From: Serratia fonticola
GTDB lineage: Bacteria > Pseudomonadota > Gammaproteobacteria > Enterobacterales > Enterobacteriaceae
DNA length: 64,000 nt
Direction: 5' to 3'
Assembly: GCF_001006005.1 (NCBI RefSeq)
Contig: NZ_CP011254.1
Coordinates: 2,294,001 to 2,358,000, forward strand
In this document: positions 29,414-38,289 of the stretch, one piece after another
How positions within the stretch are numbered: position 1 is the first letter of the stretch
How the letters are laid out: each line of letters starts with the position of its first letter
Translations under genes and position numbers: made by a program
Notes under the pieces: model-generated
Database searches by the model: none
Told to the model about the DNA's origin: nothing
The model's input: the letters and a program-made list of their open reading frames with translations, nothing else

Positions 29414-30424
29414 ATGCGTAAGTCTTTCATAGTTATCCTCGCGGTGGTGTTGGTAGCCCTTTACGCCTCAATGTTTGTGGTTCAGGAAGGCGAGCGCGGC
29501 ATCGTGCTGCGTTTCAGTAAAGTACTGCGCGACAGCGAAAACAAACCGCTGGTTTATGCACCGGGTCTGCACTTCAAGATCCCGTTTATTGAAACCGTGA
29601 AAATGCTGGATGCTCGTATCCAGACCATGGACAACCAGGCCGATCGCTTCGTGACCAGCGAGAAGAAAGACCTGATCGTCGACTCCTACCTGAAATGGCG
29701 TATCAGTGATTTCAGCCGCTACTACCTGGCCACCGGTGGTGGTGACGTTTCTCAGGCGGAACTGCTGCTGAAACGCAAGTTCAACGACCGTCTGCGTTCC
29801 GAGATTGGCCGTTTGGACGTGCGTGATATCGTGACCGACTCCCGTGGTCGTCTGATGGCAGACGTGCGTGATGCGCTGAACACCGGTACCGTGGGTGACG
29901 GCGAAGAAGCCGCCGCTACCGAAGCCGATGATGCTATTGCTTCTGCAGCAGCCCGTGTTGAGCGTGAAACCAATGGCAAACAGCCAGCGGTTAACCCGAA
30001 CAGCATGGCGGCACTGGGTATTGAAGTGGTGGACGTCCGTATCAAGCAGATCAACCTGCCTGCGGAAGTGTCCGATGCGATCTTCCAGCGTATGCGTGCA
30101 GAACGTGAAGCGGTAGCCCGTCGTCACCGTTCACAAGGTAAGGAAGAGGCTGAGAAGCTCAAGGCGACCGCCGACTACGAAGTGACCCGTACCATCGCGG
30201 AAGCCGAGCGTCAGGCACGTATCACCCGCGGTGCGGGCGATGCGGAAGCAGCTAAACTGTTTGCCGATGCCTTCAGCCAGGATCCGGATTTCTATGCTTT
30301 CATCCGTAGCCTGCGTGCTTATGAAACCAGCTTCGGCCCTGGCAACCAGGACGTGTTGGTGCTGAGCCCGGACAGCGATTTCTTCCGCTACATGAAGTCG
30401 CCGGTTGCTACGCGCAACAGATAA
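29414..30424 (+). CDS. hflC: FtsH protease modulator HflC
   Basis: Partner of HflK in the HflKC complex, 336 residues. The N-terminal membrane anchor is MRKSFIVILAVVLVALYASM, then the SPFH domain (EGERGIVLRFSKVL) and the helical C-terminal region with ERQARITRGAGDAEAAKLFA and FYAFIRSLRAYE. It was named from high-frequency lysogeny of lambda, via control of FtsH cleavage of cII. It begins 3 bases after hflK and closes the series, since a strong terminator follows within 65 bases. Confidence 0.98.
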   Translation: MRKSFIVILAVVLVALYASMFVVQEGERGIVLRFSKVLRDSENKPLVYAPGLHFKIPFIETVKMLDARIQTMDNQADRFVTSEKKDLIVDSYLKWRISDFSRYYLATGGGDVSQAELLLKRKFNDRLRSEIGRLDVRDIVTDSRGRLMADVRDALNTGTVGDGEEAAATEADDAIASAAARVERETNGKQPAVNPNSMAALGIEVVDVRIKQINLPAEVSDAIFQRMRAEREAVARRHRSQGKEEAEKLKATADYEVTRTIAEAERQARITRGAGDAEAAKLFADAFSQDPDFYAFIRSLRAYETSFGPGNQDVLVLSPDSDFFRYMKSPVATRNR

Positions 30425-30488
30425 CGTCAGCATGATGGCGATCCCCGATAGCTTTCAGGCCATGGTTTGAAAGAACAGGGGTAGAACC

Positions 30489-30520
30489 AAGGCCCGTCTA
30501 AACGCGGGCCTTTCTTTTTT
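30489..30520 (+). terminator. Terminator after hflC
   Basis: AAGGCCCG (30489-30496) pairs with CGGGCCTT (30505-30512), followed by TCTTTTTT. It separates hflC from yjeT and overlaps the region just upstream of the yjeT ribosome site. Confidence 0.9.
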
Positions 30521-30531
30521 TGGGGGGAAGG

Positions 30532-30732
30532 ATGAATTCGACAATCTGGCTGGCGCTTGGGTTGGTTTTGGTGCTGGAAGGGCTGGGGCCGATGTTGTTC
30601 CCACAGGCTTGGCGTAAAATGGTTCAGACAATGTCGCAACTACCCGATGCTACGCTGCGGCGTTTTGGTGGGGGATTAGTGGTTGCAGGCTGTGTGATCT
30701 ACTACATGTTGCGTGCACACACGGGGGTTTAA
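30532..30732 (+). CDS. yjeT: DUF2065 small membrane protein YjeT
   Basis: A 66-residue inner membrane protein with two hydrophobic helices (about 3-22 and 42-60). The conserved family sequence reads MNSTIWLALGLVLVLEGLGP and LRRFGGGLVVAGCVIYYM. I chose ATG 30532 for its Shine-Dalgarno GGGGAAGG and because it matches the YjeT start; an in-frame upstream ATG would lie in the terminator. Molecular function is unknown. It sits between hflC and purA in many enterics and may be cotranscribed with purA when the upstream terminator is read through. Confidence 0.93.
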   Translation: MNSTIWLALGLVLVLEGLGPMLFPQAWRKMVQTMSQLPDATLRRFGGGLVVAGCVIYYMLRAHTGV

Positions 30733-30749
30733 AGTTTAGCCGAAAAAGT

Positions 30750-30765
30750 ACGCAATCGTATGCTA
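30750..30765 (+). promoter_or_regulatory. PurR-type operator upstream of purA
   Basis: ACGCAATCGTATGCTA matches the PurR consensus ACGCAAACGTTTGCGT at 12 of 16 positions, including the central CG. It lies 65 bases ahead of the purA start. E. coli purA is repressed by PurR with hypoxanthine or guanine, so repression here is a reasonable inference. Confidence 0.6.
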
Positions 30766-30781
30766 AAAGTGCTGAAACTGA

Positions 30782-32128
<1,347 letters not shown>

Positions 32129-32148
32129 TCTGTTTACCTATTGTCATC

Positions 32149-32178
32149 AAACAAACCGGGCCAAGTCCCGGTTTGTTT
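32149..32178 (+). terminator. Terminator after purA
   Basis: A 12-bp stem, AAACAAACCGGG (32149-32160) with CCCGGTTTGTTT (32167-32178), and a CCAAGT loop, 20 bases after the purA stop. The T-rich 3' arm supplies the U-run. Confidence 0.88.
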
Positions 32179-32347
32179 GCCTCATGTATCCTCCCCGATG
32201 GCGTTTTCACCTCACAAAATCCCTTCGTTGCTCCGGTTGAGAGTCACCTATGCGCTAAATAATTAGCTGCGAACTCTCCGGCTGGTTTATCATCCAATAA
32301 GATAGTAAAGAAAATCGCCGAAAATCGGCAGATACCCAGAGGTAAAC

Positions 32348-32773
32348 GTGCAGTTAACAAGTTTTACTGACTATGGCCTACGGGCATTGATCTATATGGC
32401 ATCATTGCCTGCGGACAAAATGACCAGCATCTCTGAGGTTACGGAGGTGTACGGGGTTTCCCGTAACCATATGGTAAAAATTATCAATCAGCTGAGCCGT
32501 GAAGGCTTTGTGACCGCCGTGCGGGGTAAAAACGGCGGTATACGCTTGGGTAAACCGGCTGAGAGCATCCGTATTGGCGACGTGGTGCGGGCGCTGGAGC
32601 CGCTTTCGTTGGTTAACTGCAGCAGCGATTTTTGTCATATCACCCCAGCCTGCCGTTTGAAGCAAGTGCTCCAGCAGGCGGTAAAGAATTTCCTTGAGGA
32701 GCTGGATAGTCACACATTGGCCGACATGGTCGAAGACAATTCACCGCTCTACAAGCTTTTGCTTGTCGAATAA
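32348..32773 (+). CDS. nsrR: Nitric oxide-sensing repressor NsrR (Rrf2 family)
   Basis: Iron-sulfur repressor that loses DNA binding when NO damages its cluster. 141 residues. The winged helix-turn-helix covers [20 protein letters not shown] and the wing [11 protein letters not shown]. The three cluster cysteines are Cys91, Cys96 and Cys102 in [15 protein letters not shown]. Translation starts at GTG 32348 ([17 protein letters not shown]), with AGAGGTAAAC upstream. The gene precedes rnr, as in E. coli, and lies 59 bases ahead of it. A probable target, ytfE, is in this same window with an NsrR-type box. Confidence 0.97.
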   Translation: MQLTSFTDYGLRALIYMASLPADKMTSISEVTEVYGVSRNHMVKIINQLSREGFVTAVRGKNGGIRLGKPAESIRIGDVVRALEPLSLVNCSSDFCHITPACRLKQVLQQAVKNFLEELDSHTLADMVEDNSPLYKLLLVE

Positions 32774-32832
32774 AGCGTTACTGAGAAGACAAGGCTCAGC
32801 GACACCCTGCTGATGACAACGGAGGAACCTCA

Positions 32833-35352
32833 ATGTCACAAGATCCATTCCTGGAACGAGAAGCAGAAAAATATGAATCCCCAATTCCTAGCCGCGAATT
32901 TATCCTGGCCCATTTGGCGAAACGTGAAACGCCGGCCAGCCGCGAAGAATTGGGCAATGAACTGAACTTATCCGGCGAAGAAGCGCTGGAAGCCTTGCGC
33001 CGTCGCCTGCGTGCGATGGAGCGTGATGGCCAGTTGGTCTTTACCCGCCGCCAGTGCTATGCCCTGCCGGAGCGTCTGGACCTGCTGCGTGGCACGGTGA
33101 TCGGCCACCGCGATGGCTTCGGCTTCCTGCGGGTTGAAGGGCGTAAAGACGACCTTTATCTCTCCGCCGAGCAAATGAAAATGGCCATCCACGGCGATGT
33201 GGTGTTGGCTCAACCGCTGGGCGAAGATCGCAAAGGCCGCCGCGAAGCGCGTATCGTGCGCGTGCTGGTGCCCAAAACCAGCCAGATTGTTGGCCGCTAC
33301 TTCACCGATGCCGGTACCGGCTTCGTGGTGCCGGATGACGGCCGCCTGAGCTTCGATATTCTGATCCCTGCCGACTCGGTCAGCGGGGCGCGGATGGGCT
33401 TTATGGTGGTGGTCGAGCTGACCCAGCGCCCAACGCGCCGCACCAAAGCCGTGGGTAAGATCGTCGAGATCCTGGGCGATAAAATGGGCACCAGCATGGC
33501 GGTGGATATCGCATTGCGTACCCATGAGATCCCGCATACCTGGCCACCTCAGGTGGAGAAGCAGGTTGCCGACCTCAGTGAGCAGGTGCCGGAAGCCGCC
33601 AAGAAAGGGCGTGTGGATCTGCGTCACCTGCCGCTGGTCACCATTGATGGCGAAGACGCTCGCGATTTCGATGATGCCGTGTACTGCGAGAAGAAGCGCG
33701 GTGGCGGCTGGCGCCTGTGGGTCGCGATTGCCGACGTTAGCTACTATGTGCGCCCACGCACGGCGCTGGATGACGAAGCCCGTAGCCGTGGCACCTCAGT
33801 CTACTTCCCGTCGGAAGTGGTGCCAATGCTGCCGGAAGTGCTTTCCAACGGCCTGTGCTCGCTCAACCCGCAGGTCGATCGCCTGTGTATGGTGAGTGAG
33901 ATGACCATCTCCGCATCGGGCCGTCTGTCTTCGTTTAAATTCTACGAAGCGGTAATGAGCTCCCATGCGCGCTTAACCTACACCAAGGTCTGGCATATCT
34001 TGCAGGGCGATCAGGAACTGCGCGAGCAGTATCATCCGTTGGTCAAACACCTGCAGGAGCTGCATGCGCTGTATAAAGTGCTGGATCAGGCTCGTGCCGA
34101 GCGCGGTGGTATCGCCTTCGAAACCGAAGAAGCCAAGTTTATCTTCAACGCCGAACGCCGTATTGAGCGCGTAGAGCCAACGGTACGTAATGACGCGCAC
34201 AAACTGATCGAAGAGTGCATGATCATGGCGAACGTTGCGGCGGCACGCTTTGTTGAGAAGCATAACGAACCTGCGCTGTTCCGCGTGCACGATCGCCCAA
34301 GCGACGATCACATTTCTGCATTGCGCAGCGTGTTGAGCGAACTGGGACTGACCCTGGGCGGAGGCCTGAAGCCGCAGCCGAAAGATTACGCCACTTTGAT
34401 GGACGAAGTATCGGAACGTCCGGACCGTGAAATGCTGCAAACCATGCTGCTGCGTTCGATGAAACAGGCGATCTACGATCCGGAAAACCGTGGCCACTTC
34501 GGCCTGGCGTTGGCTTCTTATGGCCACTTTACTTCGCCTATCCGTCGTTACCCGGACCTGTCACTGCACCGCGCCATCAAGTACGTGTTGGCGAAGGAGC
34601 AAGGTGAGCAGAAAGAGCGCTGGACGCCAACCGGAGGCTGGCACAGCGATCTGGAAGAGATGCTGCAACTGGGTATGCACTGCTCGATGACCGAGCGCCG
34701 TGCCGATGAAGCTACGCGTAATGTGGCGGACTGGCTGAAGTGCGACTTTATGCAGGATCACGTCGGTGAAGTGTTTAGCGGCGTTATTGCCAGCGTCACC
34801 GGCTTTGGTTTCTTCGTCCGCCTGAGCGATCTGTTTATCGATGGTCTGGTACACGTGTCCACGCTGGATAACGATTACTATCGCTACGATAATATCGGCC
34901 AGCGTCTGATCGGCGAATCTTCCGGCATGGTCTATCGCCTGGGAGATACGGTGGAGATCCGCGTTGAGGCCGTGCATATGGACGAACGCAAGATCGACTT
35001 CGCCCTGGTTTCCAGCACCCGCAAACCGCGTGGTGAAGGCAAAACCGAGCGCGAGCGTGCCAAGAATGGCGGCCACCGCACGCTGCGCGACGGTGCCGGA
35101 GCGGGCCGTAGTCAGGCTCAACGTAAACGCCGTGGCGGCAAGACGCCTGCCAACTTTGAGCCAGACAGCGCCTTCCGTAAAAAAGAGGGGGCCAAGGCCA
35201 AACCCGCAGACAAGGTGAAGGCAGACCCGAAGGCAAAAGCTAAAACCGATCCGAAGGCGAAAGCCAAAAAAGCGTCTGATAAGACCAAAAAGATAGCGGC
35301 CGCGACCAAAGCCAAGCGTGCCAGCAAGAAGAAAGGTGCCGAGCAGGGTTAA
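32833..35352 (+). CDS. rnr: Exoribonuclease R
   Basis: Processive 3'-5' hydrolytic exoribonuclease that degrades structured RNA and acts in rRNA quality control, cold shock and trans-translation. 839 residues. The order is an N-terminal helix-turn-helix, two cold-shock domains (about 85-240), the RNB catalytic domain and an S1 domain at about 640-730. The RNB domain carries the metal-binding aspartates in [15 protein letters not shown] and [20 protein letters not shown] very basic Lys/Ala tail runs from about 730 to the end. The tail contains near-repeats of DPKAKAK, is likely disordered and binds ribosomes or RNA. GGAGG precedes ATG 32833. Confidence 0.98.
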   Translation: MSQDPFLEREAEKYESPIPSREFILAHLAKRETPASREELGNELNLSGEEALEALRRRLRAMERDGQLVFTRRQCYALPERLDLLRGTVIGHRDGFGFLRVEGRKDDLYLSAEQMKMAIHGDVVLAQPLGEDRKGRREARIVRVLVPKTSQIVGRYFTDAGTGFVVPDDGRLSFDILIPADSVSGARMGFMVVVELTQRPTRRTKAVGKIVEILGDKMGTSMAVDIALRTHEIPHTWPPQVEKQVADLSEQVPEAAKKGRVDLRHLPLVTIDGEDARDFDDAVYCEKKRGGGWRLWVAIADVSYYVRPRTALDDEARSRGTSVYFPSEVVPMLPEVLSNGLCSLNPQVDRLCMVSEMTISASGRLSSFKFYEAVMSSHARLTYTKVWHILQGDQELREQYHPLVKHLQELHALYKVLDQARAERGGIAFETEEAKFIFNAERRIERVEPTVRNDAHKLIEECMIMANVAAARFVEKHNEPALFRVHDRPSDDHISALRSVLSELGLTLGGGLKPQPKDYATLMDEVSERPDREMLQTMLLRSMKQAIYDPENRGHFGLALASYGHFTSPIRRYPDLSLHRAIKYVLAKEQGEQKERWTPTGGWHSDLEEMLQLGMHCSMTERRADEATRNVADWLKCDFMQDHVGEVFSGVIASVTGFGFFVRLSDLFIDGLVHVSTLDNDYYRYDNIGQRLIGESSGMVYRLGDTVEIRVEAVHMDERKIDFALVSSTRKPRGEGKTERERAKNGGHRTLRDGAGAGRSQAQRKRRGGKTPANFEPDSAFRKKEGAKAKPADKVKADPKAKAKTDPKAKAKKASDKTKKIAAATKAKRASKKKGAEQG

Positions 35353-35373
35353 CCTGCCGCACGTTATTATCCC

Positions 35374-35394
35374 CGGCCGGGTCACCCCCGGCCG
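35374..35394 (+). other. GC-rich hairpin between rnr and rlmB
   Basis: CGGCCGGG (35374-35381) pairs with CCCGGCCG (35387-35394). No T-run follows, so this is probably not a complete stop; it may lower read-through from rnr into rlmB, which starts 18 bases on. Confidence 0.45.
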
Positions 35395-35412
35395 CACAGT
35401 TAAAAGAGCATC

Positions 35413-36144
35413 ATGAGCGAAATTATCTACGGTATTCACGCTGTCAAAGCCCTGCTAGACAACGATCCACAACGTTTCCTGGAAGTGTTTATTCTCAAGG
35501 GGCGTGACGATCGCCGCTTACAGCCTTTGATTGCCGAGCTGGAAGCGACCGGTATTGTGATCCAGGTGGCTAACCGCCAATGGCTGGATGAGAAGGTCGA
35601 AGGGGCCGTCCACCAGGGCATTATTGCGCGGGTGCGTGAAGGGCGGAAATATCAGGAGAACGATCTGCCTGGGCTGCTGGAAAGCGTTGAAACGCCATTC
35701 CTGCTGGTGCTGGACGGCGTTACCGATCCCCATAACCTGGGGGCTTGCCTGCGTAGTGCCGACGCTGCCGGTGTCCATGCGGTGATCGTCCCACGCGATC
35801 GCTCTGCCCAACTGAATGCGACGGCGAAGAAAGTGGCCTGCGGTGCGGCCGAGAATGTCCCATTGATCACCGTCACCAACTTGGCTCGTACCCTGCGTTT
35901 GCTGCAAGAGATGAACATCTGGATCGTGGGCACGGCGGGTGAAGCCGACCACACGCTGTATCAAAGCAAAATGACCGGCCCGATGGCGCTGGTGATGGGC
36001 GCGGAAGGTGAAGGTATGCGTCGTTTGACCCGTGAACATTGCGACGAACTGATCAGCATTCCGATGGCCGGTACGGTTTCCTCGTTGAACGTCTCGGTAG
36101 CGACCGGTGTCTGTCTGTTTGAAGCGGTGCGCCAGCGCAGCTGA
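35413..36144 (+). CDS. rlmB: 23S rRNA (guanosine-2'-O-)-methyltransferase RlmB
   Basis: SPOUT-family enzyme that methylates the ribose of G2251 in the P-loop of 23S rRNA. 243 residues. The N-terminal RNA-binding domain is about 1-75 and starts [17 protein letters not shown]. The SpoU catalytic domain carries [20 protein letters not shown] (motif 1), [14 protein letters not shown] (motif 2) and [20 protein letters not shown] (motif 3), the knotted SAM site. It follows rnr, as in E. coli. The yjfI-M genes that follow rlmB in E. coli are missing here and aidB comes next. Confidence 0.98.
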   Translation: MSEIIYGIHAVKALLDNDPQRFLEVFILKGRDDRRLQPLIAELEATGIVIQVANRQWLDEKVEGAVHQGIIARVREGRKYQENDLPGLLESVETPFLLVLDGVTDPHNLGACLRSADAAGVHAVIVPRDRSAQLNATAKKVACGAAENVPLITVTNLARTLRLLQEMNIWIVGTAGEADHTLYQSKMTGPMALVMGAEGEGMRRLTREHCDELISIPMAGTVSSLNVSVATGVCLFEAVRQRS

Positions 36145-36267
36145 TGATTTAATAGGGGTGAAACCTGTCACCCCTACCTCTAATCTCCTATCTTGTGATC
36201 CCGCCAGCGGCAGAAATCCAGCTAATGACCATAATTACCCCTGAAGCGTTAATCAGGGAGCAAGCTC

Positions 36268-37896
36268 ATGGTCTGGACTACGCATACCGTCTTTAACCAA
36301 CCCAAGCCCTTGGGGAACAGCAACCTTTTCCTGTCCGATACGCCGTTGCGTGAAGCGTTGCAGCGCGAGTTGGCGGGTTGGGATAGCGACGTTCTAGCCT
36401 CGCTTGGGCAACAGTTAGGCACGCAGGAGTCACTGGAGTTGGGGCGGCTGGCCAATATCAACCCACCGGAGTTGCTGCGCTATGACGCCACCGGGCAACG
36501 CCTGGACGACGTGCGCTTTCATCCAGCCTGGCACATCCTGATGCAGGGGTTGGTCGCTAACCGGGTGCACAACCTGCCGTGGCAGGAAGATGCCCGTATT
36601 GGCTCCTTGGTGGCCCGTGCCGCTCGCTTTGTGTTGCACGCTCAGGTGGAGGCCGGCACGCTCTGCCCAATCACCATGACCTTTGGCGCTATCCCACTGC
36701 TACAGCGTTCCCTGCCAAAGGAGTATCAATCCTGGCTATCCCCGTTACTTTCCGATCGTTATGATCCTCATCTGCTGCCCGGAGCACAAAAGCGCGGGCT
36801 GTTGATCGGCATGGGGATGACGGAAAAGCAGGGCGGCTCTGACGTGCTGAGCAATACCACCACCGCTGTGCCGCTCGCCAGTCGCGGCAATGGGGAGGCC
36901 TATCGCCTGGTGGGCCATAAATGGTTCTTTTCGGTGCCGCAAAGCGATGCCCATCTGATATTGGCACAGGCGGAGGGAGGGCTTTCCTGTTTCTTCCTAC
37001 CCCGGCTCCTTCCTGACGGCACTCGCAATGCCATCCGCCTGGAGAGGCTTAAAGACAAGCTGGGCAACCGTTCCAATGCCAGTAGCGAAGCCGAGTTTCA
37101 GGACGCAACGGCCTGGTTATTGGGCGATGAAGGGGATGGCGTCAGGCAAATCCTCAAGATGGGGGGGATGACCCGTTTCGATTGCGCTTTGGGTAGCCAT
37201 GGGCTGATGCGCCGCAGCCTTTCGGTGGCGCTGTACCATGCTCTGCAACGGCAGGCGTTTGGTAAATGCCTTATTGAACAGCCGTTGATGCGGCAGGTGT
37301 TGGCCCGTATGGCGTTACGGCTTGAAGGGCATACCGCTTTGCTGCTCCGTTTGGCGCGAGCTTGGGAAAGCCGGGGGGATGAAGGCGAAGTGGTCTACAG
37401 CCGCTTACTGACCCCGGCGGCAAAATACCGTATCTGTCATCAAGGCGCGGCATTTATCGGGGAAGCCATGGAAGTGCTGGGAGGGATTGGCTATTGCGAA
37501 GACAGCGAGCTGCCGCGTTTGTATCGAGAGGCACCGGTAAACAGCATTTGGGAAGGTTCGGGCAACATCATGTGCCTGGACGTGATGCGCAGTCTGCATA
37601 AGTTGCCTGGTGCGCTAGAGTTGCTGCAGCAGGAACTGTTGCCGGTGCGCGGGCAGAACAGGTTGTTCGATCGCGCCTGGCGGCAATGGCAACAGCGTAT
37701 GCGCCAACCGCGTGAAGAAATGGGGCGTTTGCTAACCCAGCAGTTATTCGATTTGTGCTGTGCCGCCCAACTGCTGCAGCATGCCAGCCCGCCAATTGGA
37801 GAAGCCTGGTGCCATTTAACTCTGGATTACCGTGGAGATAGAGTGCTGCCTGCTGAGGTGTGCGATACGCTACTCCAGCGGGCTATGGGGGGATAA
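36268..37896 (+). CDS. aidB: Acyl-CoA dehydrogenase-like DNA repair protein AidB
   Basis: Flavoprotein of the acyl-CoA dehydrogenase fold, 542 residues, part of the adaptive response to alkylation damage in E. coli under Ada and sigma-S. Family motifs are seen in order: GMGMTEKQGGSDV, GHKWFFSVPQSD, GGMTRFDCALGSHG and MEVLGGIGYCEDSELPRLYR, with EAPVNSIWEGSGN near the flavin. The C-terminal domain (about 440-542) is the DNA-binding part in the E. coli structure. ATG 36268 follows GGGAGCAAG. No Ada box was recognised by eye. A good hairpin follows the gene. Confidence 0.95.
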   Translation: MVWTTHTVFNQPKPLGNSNLFLSDTPLREALQRELAGWDSDVLASLGQQLGTQESLELGRLANINPPELLRYDATGQRLDDVRFHPAWHILMQGLVANRVHNLPWQEDARIGSLVARAARFVLHAQVEAGTLCPITMTFGAIPLLQRSLPKEYQSWLSPLLSDRYDPHLLPGAQKRGLLIGMGMTEKQGGSDVLSNTTTAVPLASRGNGEAYRLVGHKWFFSVPQSDAHLILAQAEGGLSCFFLPRLLPDGTRNAIRLERLKDKLGNRSNASSEAEFQDATAWLLGDEGDGVRQILKMGGMTRFDCALGSHGLMRRSLSVALYHALQRQAFGKCLIEQPLMRQVLARMALRLEGHTALLLRLARAWESRGDEGEVVYSRLLTPAAKYRICHQGAAFIGEAMEVLGGIGYCEDSELPRLYREAPVNSIWEGSGNIMCLDVMRSLHKLPGALELLQQELLPVRGQNRLFDRAWRQWQQRMRQPREEMGRLLTQQLFDLCCAAQLLQHASPPIGEAWCHLTLDYRGDRVLPAEVCDTLLQRAMGG

Positions 37897-38289
37897 ACAG
37901 GAACTCGGGGCTTATAGCCTAGAGGGAATGCCATCAGATAATAGGCTGATGGCATTGGATGTATAATTTTTTGCCTGATTTCAGCTCGAATGATTAATTA
38001 TAGAAATATCCCGCGTGATATTAATTTCGTGTAAGCACCCAATATGTATTCTGCTGTGGCTTTAAGGATGATTCTTGTGAATGTGTGGGATATACCCTTT
38101 TTTGGGTTCTGATTAACTAATTGGCTCAGTGGGTAACGGGTTGTATGTTACATTTTTAATGTAATTGAGATTAAGCACGGCTCGAGAGTGCCAATCTGTG
38201 CCAATTATTTATTCGGGAAAATCTTTTTTATCGCGGCTTGTTCTGGTCAATCCACTGGCTTTCCTATTTGTGTAAAAGGAATTAACAGC
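37897..38289. other. AT-rich intergenic region upstream of the hemagglutinin-like gene
   Basis: 393 bases, visibly richer in A and T than its flanks. It contains the aidB terminator (37927-37956) and a hairpin-forming palindrome TTACAT-TTTTA-ATGTAA (38148-38164). It also holds a direct repeat TGCCAAT at 38189-38195 and 38199-38205, spaced exactly one helical turn. AAGGA at 38276-38280 is the ribosome site of the following gene. No confident -35/-10 pair or small gene was found. Low G+C next to a surface exoprotein gene suggests acquired DNA or an H-NS-type silenced promoter (inference). Confidence 0.55.
37927..37956 (+). terminator. Terminator-like hairpin after aidB
   Basis: A perfect 11-bp stem, AATGCCATCAG (37927-37937) with CTGATGGCATT (37946-37956), and an 8-base loop, 30 bases past the aidB stop. 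A T-run (TTTTTT) comes about 11 bases later, so efficiency is uncertain. Confidence 0.65.

Noticed and set aside
38044..38112. 22-codon frame MYSAVALRMILV... in the exoprotein upstream region
   Set aside because: It has no properly spaced ribosome site and no similarity that I recognise; such a length is expected by chance.
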